Shown here one piece after another: positions 1 through 4,943 of a DNA stretch of 6,297 nucleotides. The translations under genes were made by a program, and so were the position numbers. Source of the DNA: Spirochaetaceae bacterium (GTDB taxonomy: Bacteria; Spirochaetota; Spirochaetia; Treponematales; Breznakiellaceae). The stretch is taken from contig JAIRMP010000242.1 in the NCBI GenBank assembly GCA_031258615.1, positions 1 to 6,297 on the forward strand. The letters are read 5' to 3'. The stretch's first letter is position 1, and the number at the start of each line of letters is the position of its first letter. The notes under the pieces were generated by a model. The model made no database searches. It had not been told where the DNA came from and was given only the letters and a program-made list of their open reading frames with translations.

Positions 1-1
1 T

Positions 2-109
2 GCTAATGTAGATTATATAATATCTGGTGACATTCATTTGCTGGAATTAAAGGAATACAAAGAAATAAAAATTATAACAGCAAAAAATTATTTAGAAATA
101 ATAAAATAG
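2..109 (+). CDS. PIN-domain toxin, C-terminal end (partial, 5' end outside window)
   Basis: Thirty-five codons are open from the window edge to a TAG. The visible peptide contains DYIISGDIHLLELKEYK followed by IKIITAKNYLEII. This matches the C-terminus of PIN-family toxin components, in which a conserved Asp in a (S/T)GD.HLL.L motif belongs to the acidic metal-binding cluster of the RNase fold, and a final strand and helix follow. Members of this family are usually Mg-dependent ribonucleases paired with a small antitoxin gene just upstream. Neither the rest of the toxin nor an antitoxin is visible here. The gene is AT-rich and ends 7 bases before an attC-like element, the position expected of a gene carried in an integron cassette. 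Toxin-antitoxin pairs are common passengers of chromosomal integrons. Family recognition is fairly secure from the tail, but activity cannot be judged. Confidence 0.72.
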   Translation, partial: ANVDYIISGDIHLLELKEYKEIKIITAKNYLEIIK

Positions 110-116
110 CGCAAAC

Positions 117-325
117 TGCACATAACAGGACTGTTTACGCTACGCCGCTAAAGCGGCTTGGTCTTCCGTTCGCTAGGCCAGTCGCTTCGGCAATTTCGTT
201 GCCGCCGCTCCTTCCCACGTTCACTCCAGACACATTTGGGCGGCACGAAACCCTACGAGTTTCTTTATGGCGCCGCCCAAATGTCGTCGAACCGAAGGTT
301 CGCAACAGCCGGAACGTTATGTGCA
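117..325 (+). other. attC-like integron recombination site (long imperfect palindrome)
   Basis: The ends TGCACATAAC (117-126) and GTTATGTGCA (316-325) are perfectly complementary. Inside them CTGTT (131-135) pairs with AACAG (304-308), offset by spacers of 4 and 7 bases. This gives the R''-L'' / L'-R' layout of an attC site. The interior is strongly self-complementary. A 13-bp perfect stem runs 232-244 with 272-284. Smaller hairpins lie at 144-157 (GCCGC/GCGGC), 189-203 (GGCAA/TTGCC), 247-263 (GAAAC/GTTTC) and 288-302 (CGAACC/GGTTCG). It directly follows a PIN toxin gene, as in a gene cassette. At about 209 bp it is longer than the usual attC range, so it could instead be a mobile palindromic repeat, or a site enlarged by a nested insertion. 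No integrase gene and no second copy are visible in the window. Confidence 0.5.
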
Positions 326-405
326 ATATTTTATGTCCAAATTTTTTGTCGCACTGCGCCATCCGCGGCGCGGGGAATTTATTGTTTTTGGGAGACTGTA
401 ATAAA

Positions 406-673
406 TTATTTCAAAAACCCGTATTCATATATTTTCGGTTCTATTTTCTGGGCTAACAGTTTCACATTATTCCGCAATGTTTTAATTATTTTGTTGTATG
501 TTTCATCCGTAGATTTATTGTTCATTTTACCGTTGGGGCGCGTCCCTGAAAATATTCCCGAATGTCGTAGAAAGATGCGTTTACGGAAACGGTATTGTCT
601 CCTTGTCAAAATAATCGTGAAAGACCGCAGCCTTGAGGGTTTCTTCTTTTTGTATGTCCAGATAGTTCGCCAT
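406..673 (-). pseudogene. decayed minus-strand gene with two frame changes; family uncertain
   Basis: Read leftward, an ATG at 673 opens MANYLDIQKEETLKAAVFHDYFDK and soon hits a stop (frame a). A second frame gives VNASFYDIREYFQGR (about 591-532). A third gives PNGKMNNKSTDETYN and ends KIEPKIYEYGFLK before the TAA at 408-406. Joining the three pieces needs two shifts in the same direction and gives about 90 protein-like residues. Random sequence rarely gives such neat pieces, and a good minus-strand promoter sits just upstream. From memory, the N-terminal and C-terminal pieces resemble the two ends of large DNA methyltransferase/type IIG restriction-like proteins. If so, this is an internal-deletion relic. 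That attribution is weak and was not checked. The ATG at 525-523 overlaps the frame-b TGA (ATGA), so a tiny intact 39-residue ORF is an alternative reading. Confidence 0.42.
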
Positions 674-682
674 TGCTTTTTG

Positions 683-711
683 AGTATATCATACCGGCGC
701 TTTTGTGGCAA
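683..711 (-). promoter_or_regulatory. sigma70-type extended -10 promoter for the minus-strand relic
   Basis: On the minus strand a -35 box TTGCCA (711-706) is separated by 17 bp from TATACT (688-683), preceded by TGA, which forms an extended -10 (TGN). A start near 676 would leave only about 3 bases before the ATG at 673, so translation would be effectively leaderless, or the annotated ATG is not the true start. The fit to consensus is good, but no experiment is available. Confidence 0.5.
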
Positions 712-799
712 TGCTCTTTTTGACCTGAGTTTTTGTAAAAAGGGCTTGGGTTATTTGAAAAAAGTCTCAAATCTCAAGTAAAATGCCCTTCTTCCCAAT

Positions 800-1198
800 T
801 TTTTTGACCCGCGCCAAAGACTTTTAGACTACTCTCCAGAACTTTTAGACCACTCCCAAAAACCTTTTAACCCTTCCCAAAAACCTTTTAACCCTCCCCA
901 AAAACCTTTAGACCACTCCCAAAAACCTTTAGACCACTCCCAAAAACCTTTTAACCCTCCCCAAAAACCTTTTAACCCTTCCCAAAAACCTTTTAACCCT
1001 TCCCAAAAACCTTTAGACCACTCCCAAAAACCTTTTAACCCTTCCCAAAAACCTTTAGACCCTTCCCAAAAACCTTTTAACCCTCCCCAAAAACTTTTTA
1101 ACCACTCCCAAAAACCTTTAGACCCTTCCCAAAAACCTTTTAACCACTCCCAAAAACTTTTTAACCACTCCCAAAAACCTTTTAACTATGCTGAAAAA
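800..1198. repeat. 21-bp tandem repeat array, about 19 units, no indels
   Basis: From 821 to 1198 the sequence divides into exactly 18 units of 21 bp without a single insertion or deletion. A further diverged unit lies at 800-820. Each typical unit reads CCTTT, then TA or AG, then ACC, then CTT, CTC or ACT, then CCCAAAAA. Units 2-17 vary almost only at columns 2, 6-7 and 11-13. Units 0, 1 and 18 are diverged edge copies. Each unit has an A5 tract at the same place, so A-tracts recur every 21 bp, two helical turns, which should give intrinsic curvature. One frame on each strand is open through the array: plus-strand heptads such as PFNPSQK and PLDHSQK, and minus-strand heptads such as FWEWSKG. 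Neither frame has a start codon. Possible roles include protein-binding iterons, a curved promoter-distal element, or a neutral minisatellite. Confidence 0.95.
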
Positions 1199-1238
1199 TG
1201 ATGAGACCCGGGGTTTACGGCAAATTTCCGTTCCCCTA

Positions 1239-1268
1239 TTGCATAAAACTCAGGGTTTATGGTATACT
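1239..1268 (+). promoter_or_regulatory. sigma70-type promoter upstream of the 1331 gene
   Basis: TTGCAT (1239-1244) and TATACT (1263-1268) are separated by 18 bp. The predicted start near 1275 would give a leader of about 55 bases. The decamer GGGTTTATGG at 1253-1262 lies inside the spacer and is nearly repeated at 1211-1220 (GGGTTTACGG), exactly 42 bp upstream. The pair is a candidate binding site on one face of the helix. Confidence 0.5.
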
Positions 1269-1330
1269 TTTCAAGTCCAACGGTAAACGGCGGATAAAAT
1301 TCGGACTAAGACCTTTTTAAGGAGGGCAAA

Positions 1331-1987
1331 ATGGCGGACTTTTTTCCCAATCGGGAAGCGGAGTTACTGGAATGGCTGAAGAATTTCGGCGTGGTGGTTG
1401 CGGAAGACGCGGCGGCGTGGGGTATTCCGGCGAATACGGCAAGCGGTTTGACCACCCAAATTACGGCTTACGAGGCCGTGTATGAGGCGGCAAATGGCGA
1501 AAACGGCACGAAGGCGCTCTTGGTCGAAAAAAACGAGAAGCGGGACGCGCTGAAAGCGGAGGTGCGGAACGTGAAAAACAAATTTATCGACTACAACGAT
1601 GCAGTAAGCGATGCGGACCGCGAGCGGCTGGGGCTGCCCCGGCGCGACCGCATATATACGCCGAAGCCGCGTCCGACGAGCCGTCCCACGCTGGAGGTGC
1701 TGCCGACAAACAACCGCCAGCATACGGCTACGGCGATTAATCAGGCTACGGGCAAAAAGAACAAGCCGAACGACGCCCATGGGGTGCGGTTTGTGTCGGA
1801 AATTCGGGACGCGCCGCCTGCCAATGCCGAGGATTTGCGTCATTCGGTTTTCCGCCGGAAGGTGGTCGAGGTGTTTGATTACGCCGAGGAAGACCGGGGG
1901 AAAAAGGTTTTTTACGCGGCCTGTTATGAAAACGCCAAAGGCGAGGAGGGGCCGTGGAGTGATATTATCGAGGCGGTTATTCCGTAG
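1331..1987 (+). CDS. hypothetical protein with helical N-terminus and fibronectin-III-like C-terminus
   Basis: The product has 218 residues. The ATG is supported by AAGGAGGG at 1319-1326, about 4 bases upstream, and by the promoter at 1239-1268. Residues 1-90 (MADFFPNREAELLEWLKNF onward) look alpha-helical and rich in Ala, Glu and Lys. Residues 91-125 form a linker with SDADRERLGL and a Pro/Arg-rich stretch (YTPKPRPTSRPT). Residues 145-218 look like one beta-sandwich domain of fibronectin III type, with a conserved-looking FYAACYENAKGEEGPWS segment near the end. From memory, this architecture recurs in uncharacterised spirochaete and Bacteroidetes proteins, often in many paralogues. No enzyme motif, signal peptide or membrane segment is visible, so it is probably cytoplasmic or exported by an unknown route. 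It sits alone, between the 21-bp array and murD. The gene is very likely real; its function is unknown. Confidence 0.85.
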   Translation: MADFFPNREAELLEWLKNFGVVVAEDAAAWGIPANTASGLTTQITAYEAVYEAANGENGTKALLVEKNEKRDALKAEVRNVKNKFIDYNDAVSDADRERLGLPRRDRIYTPKPRPTSRPTLEVLPTNNRQHTATAINQATGKKNKPNDAHGVRFVSEIRDAPPANAEDLRHSVFRRKVVEVFDYAEEDRGKKVFYAACYENAKGEEGPWSDIIEAVIP

Positions 1988-2172
1988 CAGGCTGTCATAA
2001 CTAAACGCACTGATATAAAAAACCGCGAAGGCGAATGAGGCAAAGAAGGAAGGAAGGAAGATGAAATCAGAATTGTATTTCTATACAATGCAAAGAAATA
2101 AGAGACTAATGATTTTTCCTTATTCTCCTTCCGCGCCTTTGCAGTTAAATATTCTTATAAATCTATTTAGCC
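1988..2172. other. spacer between the 1331 gene and murD, with inverted-repeat element
   Basis: An imperfect inverted repeat occupies most of this spacer. The left arm, about 2019-2048 (ACCGCGAAGGCGAATGAGGC), matches the complement of the right arm at about 2118-2150 (CCTTATTCTCCTTCCGCGCC). The centre carries a perfect 7-bp hairpin ATTGTAT/ATACAAT (2072-2078 with 2083-2089). A GAAGGAAGGAAGG tract and an ATG at 2061 open a 42-codon frame through the element. It shows no protein-like features and is probably fortuitous. The motif GGCTGTCA at 1990-1997 matches the ends of the inverted-repeat segment at 3847-3953. The arms resemble widespread intergenic palindromes. A TATAAA at 2156-2161 could be a -10 for murD, but no matching -35 is convincing. 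Confidence 0.55.
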
Positions 2173-3624
2173 ATGGCAACTGCTGACAGAGGCCGGTACT
2201 CCGGCATGAAGGCGCTGATCATGGGGCTCGGACTGCACGGCGGCGGCCTCGGCGCGGCGTGTTTTTTGGCGCGGCACGGCGCGGAACTCACCGTTACAGA
2301 CCTGCGCGGGGAGGAGGCGCTGCGCCCGTCCATAGAGGCGCTCAATGAGTTTGTGGCGGGCATTCACGGGAAGCCTGTCAGGTATGTGCTGGAAAGGCAT
2401 GACTTGCGCGACTTCGCGGACGCGGACTTTGTGGTAAAGAATCCGGGAGCGCCCCCCGACTCCCCGTTTCTCAAGGCGGCCCGGCGCGTTGAAACGGACA
2501 TATCTCTGTTCCTGGCGCGCAACTCCTCCCGCCTGACCGCCGTAACCGGTTCCAAGGGCAAGTCTTTCACCGCGTCCGCCATACACTTTGCGCTGGGTGA
2601 GGCCTCAGGCGGCAGGGCCTTTCTGGGGGGGAACATCGCGGTTTCGCCGTTGTCGTTTCCGGACGAACTCCCGGCGGCTTGCGATGTGGTCCTGGAGCTT
2701 TCCAGTTGGCAGCTCGGCGATCTGCCCCGCGGCCTCTTAAAGCCGCGTACCGCCGTGATAACGGCAATAATGGGCGACCACCTTGACCGCTACGGGACGA
2801 TGGACGCTTACGTGGCGGACAAGAGGGTTATCTACCAGGCGCAGGACGGGGGGGACGCGACGATTGCCGGTGATGACGCCTGGGGGAAGAGTTTTTTGGA
2901 CGAAACCCCCGGCAGGCCGTACAGTTACGGGAACAAGAGGCCTGACGGCTCAGGCGCGTATGTTTGTGGAGACGGCGGGCACTGCCTCGCGGTAGGCCCT
3001 GTGGGGGGGCTGGCGCCCGGCGAGACGGCGCGTATAGTGCCGGCGGCCCCGGCCGCTCCCGGTCTCCACCAAAAAGTGAATCTGATGGCTGCCGGCCTTG
3101 CCCTGCTCGATCTCGGTTTACCGGCCCCGTTCATATACGACTGCATGGGGCGGTTTCCTGGCATAGAACACCGCCTGGAATTCTTTCATGAAAATGACGG
3201 TGTCCGTTTCTACAACGATACTGCCGCGACAATACCGGAGGCCGCCGCCGCCGCCGTCCGGGCGCTAGGCTCGCCTGTCGTGGTTTCCGGCGGCACGGAC
3301 AAGAATCTCGATTTTTCGCCGCTTGCCGACGCCCTTGCCCGCGCCCGCTCCGTTGTCTTGCTTTCCGGGACGGGCAGCGTCAAACTGGCGCGCCTGCTTG
3401 ACGCGAGGGGTATCCCGTACAGCGGCCCCTGGGACAGCCTGGACAAGGCCGTCCGGGCTGTCAGCGCCGCCCTGGTGTCCGCGCCGCGCGGCGCTTCCGT
3501 CGTGTTGTCGCCGGGCTGCGCCTCATTCGGGATGTTCCTTAACGAGTTCGACCGCGGCCTCAAATGGAAGTCCGCCATAAAAGATTTTTTTGCAGGCCAG
3601 CCTGCACCAAACGTACGCCAGTAG
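2173..3624 (+). CDS. murD: UDP-N-acetylmuramoyl-L-alanine--D-glutamate ligase
   Basis: This cytoplasmic ATP-dependent Mur ligase adds glutamate to UDP-MurNAc-L-Ala in peptidoglycan precursor synthesis. It has 483 residues, a little longer than typical MurD. The N-terminal UDP-binding Rossmann domain has GLGLHGGGLG (18-27) and VVKNPGAPPDSP. The central ATPase domain has TGSKGKSFTA (P-loop, 125-134), LGGNIAVSPL (151-160), LELSSWQL (174-181), and DHLDRY (202-207) before VADKRVIY. The C-terminal domain has GIEHRLEFF (330-338), NDTAATIPEA (348-357), SGGTDKNLDFSPL and LSPGCASFGMF. The usual SKATN lysine of MurD is Ala here, and the P-loop is GSKGKS rather than GTNGKS. I recall similar motifs in spirochaete MurDs and in the L-Glu-adding MurD2 group. 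No clear Shine-Dalgarno precedes 2173. An internal ATG at 2206 (472 residues, AGAGG 13 bases upstream) is an alternative start. GC content is higher than in neighbouring genes. Confidence 0.93.
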   Translation: MATADRGRYSGMKALIMGLGLHGGGLGAACFLARHGAELTVTDLRGEEALRPSIEALNEFVAGIHGKPVRYVLERHDLRDFADADFVVKNPGAPPDSPFLKAARRVETDISLFLARNSSRLTAVTGSKGKSFTASAIHFALGEASGGRAFLGGNIAVSPLSFPDELPAACDVVLELSSWQLGDLPRGLLKPRTAVITAIMGDHLDRYGTMDAYVADKRVIYQAQDGGDATIAGDDAWGKSFLDETPGRPYSYGNKRPDGSGAYVCGDGGHCLAVGPVGGLAPGETARIVPAAPAAPGLHQKVNLMAAGLALLDLGLPAPFIYDCMGRFPGIEHRLEFFHENDGVRFYNDTAATIPEAAAAAVRALGSPVVVSGGTDKNLDFSPLADALARARSVVLLSGTGSVKLARLLDARGIPYSGPWDSLDKAVRAVSAALVSAPRGASVVLSPGCASFGMFLNEFDRGLKWKSAIKDFFAGQPAPNVRQ

Positions 3625-3636
3625 CTGAGGAATCAT

Positions 3637-3780
3637 CCTTGCGAGCCGCTGAGCGTGAAAGAGAACGGGTTACGCGCTTCGGCCTTGCGAGCGGCTTTAC
3701 AGGGAGGGTGGAGTTTGCGGAGACAACCGCGGAGCGGTTGTCCAGCCGCCTTGCGGCGGCGCAAACTCCGGAGTTCAACG
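3637..3780. repeat. structured palindromic element with three-way-junction potential
   Basis: An outer 10-bp stem GGAGTTTGCG/CGCAAACTCC (3710-3719 with 3760-3769) encloses two hairpins. One is ACAACCGC/GCGGTTGT with a 3-base loop (3723-3741). The other is GCCGCC/GGCGGC with a 4-base loop (3745-3760). Together they form a Y. A palindrome AACTCCGGAGTT (3764-3775) abuts the right arm. To the left, AGCCGCT/AGCGGCT (3644-3650 with 3690-3696) form another stem, and CCTTGCGAGC is directly repeated at 3637-3646 and 3683-3692. It probably belongs to a dispersed REP- or BIME-like family, but no second copy is in the window. There is no T-tract for intrinsic termination. Confidence 0.7.
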
Positions 3781-3846
3781 CCTAAGGCTTGAGCCGGTGA
3801 CTGACACCCTTTTACGGTTCTGCAAAAAACCTTGTATGTTGAAGGA

Positions 3847-3953
3847 GGCTGTCAAAAGAATTCGGGTTTGGATGCCAAAAGCGGGATTTTGCGGGATTTA
3901 TCGGAAGGCCGTTTGCATATTGTGTAATTCTGTAAGGGTTTGGTTTGACAGCC
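3847..3953. mobile_element. possible small MITE-like element bounded by 10-bp inverted repeats
   Basis: GGCTGTCAAA (3847-3856) and TTTGACAGCC (3944-3953) are perfect inverted repeats 87 bp apart, and no protein-coding content is evident between them. GGCTGTC-type ends resemble those recalled for several insertion-sequence families. I see no clear target-site duplication. A lone GGCTGTCA also occurs at 1990. The terminal match is short enough that chance remains possible. Confidence 0.35.
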
Positions 3954-4022
3954 AGACTGCGGAGTGCGGCCAAAAAAGGGGTGAATTTTAAAGGAAGCAG
4001 GAATTTTTCAAGCGGCGGGCGG

Positions 4023-4943
4023 TTATTTTTGGGGATGAGGCGGTTCGCCAGTAACCTTCGACTCCGTCAGTGACATGGCGCTCCGTTTGAGACGCACCGC
4101 TTCCAGGTACCCGCAAAGCCCCTCGCCGTCCGCGCGGCCTATCAGGGCGGTGATTTTTTTTAGCGAAGATTCAAACGCCGCTATATGCCGCAAAAGTTCG
4201 CCGCGGTTGGCAAGAAAAAGCTCCGTCCACAGCGGGGCGTTTATCATCGCGATGCGGGTCAGGTCCTCAAAGCTGCCGCCGCCGAACGCGGTTATCTCTG
4301 TGTCTTCGGCGCTCTCCACCAGGGCGGACGCAATCACATGGCAAAGCTGGCTTGTAAACGCAACCTTGTGGTCATGCGATGCATAATCCGTCTCGGTAAT
4401 CCGTGAAAAGCCAAGAGCTCCGGTCAAAGCCTTAAAGAAAGCAAGGTTTTCAGGTTTATTCGCCGCGTGAGGTATTAAAATATAGTTGCGGCCCTCAAAA
4501 ATGCAGCCGGATGAATAGTAAAAGCCTTCTTTTTCGTTGCCCGCCATCGGGTGGCCGGAGATAAAGTCCACATCATCCCGTAAAATACCGGGAAGAGCCT
4601 CAATGAGGCCCGCTTTTACGCCGGAAATGTCGCTTACCACAGACCCGCTTTTAAAATCATCACGGTACTTCTTCAAAAACTCTATCGTTTTTGCGGGATA
4701 AAGGCATATAAAGACCACGTCGCAACACTTTAACATAGTAGCGGCGGCATCCGTGCCGAAAACCTCGTCGGCAACGCCCCGTTCCATAGCCGCATCCAGC
4801 GCCGCCCTGTTGGAATCAAGCGCCAGGATTTTACCGGCGGCGGCGGGCCCGGCCAGCAGCTTTGCGCGTATTGCCTTCGCGAAAGAGCCCCCCATCAGGC
4901 CCAAACCTATAAAGCCGTAGACGAGGTTTGAAAAGTTATCCAT
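4023..4943 (-). CDS. tyrA: prephenate/arogenate dehydrogenase
   Basis: This enzyme of tyrosine biosynthesis oxidatively decarboxylates prephenate (or arogenate) with NAD(P)+. From the ATG at 4943 the product has 306 residues, the normal size for a single-function TyrA with no chorismate mutase or ACT domain. The N-terminal Rossmann motif is GLGLMGGS (13-20), with Asp43 ending strand 2, which suggests NAD+ preference. Catalytic-domain signatures are SDISGVK (104-110), GHPMAG (130-135, active-site His131), FTSQLCHVIA (His202) and FEDLTRIA (Arg230, the expected substrate-binding arginine). The C-terminus is a helical dimerisation region. The frame extends 30 codons further to an ATG at 5033, but that part lies inside the ABC gene and is not protein-like. 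The start overlaps the upstream gene's stop by 8 bases, pointing to translational coupling. Pairing with a transporter ATPase is not functionally obvious. Confidence 0.93.
   Translation of the reverse strand: MDNFSNLVYGFIGLGLMGGSFAKAIRAKLLAGPAAAGKILALDSNRAALDAAMERGVADEVFGTDAAATMLKCCDVVFICLYPAKTIEFLKKYRDDFKSGSVVSDISGVKAGLIEALPGILRDDVDFISGHPMAGNEKEGFYYSSGCIFEGRNYILIPHAANKPENLAFFKALTGALGFSRITETDYASHDHKVAFTSQLCHVIASALVESAEDTEITAFGGGSFEDLTRIAMINAPLWTELFLANRGELLRHIAAFESSLKKITALIGRADGEGLCGYLEAVRLKRSAMSLTESKVTGEPPHPQK

Larger units (their letters stand above)
3625..4022. other. gene-free spacer between convergent murD and tyrA
   Basis: Short open frames exist here (for example 3797-3991 and an ATG at 3836), but none has a convincing ribosome binding site or protein-like composition. 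The stretch instead holds two structured elements, listed separately: a GC-rich hairpin cluster at about 3637-3780 and an inverted-repeat segment at 3847-3953. No classic hairpin-plus-T-run terminator is visible for either converging gene, so the hairpin cluster may serve as a transcript 3' end. Confidence 0.6.

Noticed and set aside
158..781. Plus-strand frame of 207 codons
   Set aside because: It runs across the attC-like palindrome and antisense to the relic gene. It has no ribosome binding site, and its composition (Phe/Cys/Arg-rich runs) is not protein-like.
800..1198. CRISPR array
   Set aside because: The 21-bp units are contiguous, without unique spacers, and no cas gene is present.
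800..1198. Plasmid replication iterons
   Set aside because: The unit length would fit, but no Rep-like protein or AT-rich melting region with DnaA boxes is visible, and the neighbours are chromosomal genes.
1611..2000. Alternative plus-strand ORF within the 1331 gene
   Set aside because: It is an Arg-rich shadow frame of the GC-rich coding sequence, without its own start signals.
2061..2189. Small ORF starting MKSELYFYTMQ after a GGAAGGAAGG tract
   Set aside because: The purine tract could mimic a ribosome binding site, but the frame lies within an imperfect inverted repeat and overlaps the murD start. The peptide looks like translated palindrome.
3710..3769. Rho-independent terminator of murD
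   Set aside because: The stems are strong, but no run of T follows on the plus strand, and none of A precedes for the minus strand.
3797..3991. Small plus-strand ORF, 64 codons, between murD and tyrA
   Set aside because: It lacks a suitable ribosome binding site, overlaps the inverted-repeat segment, and its Cys/Arg-rich peptide matches nothing I recognise.
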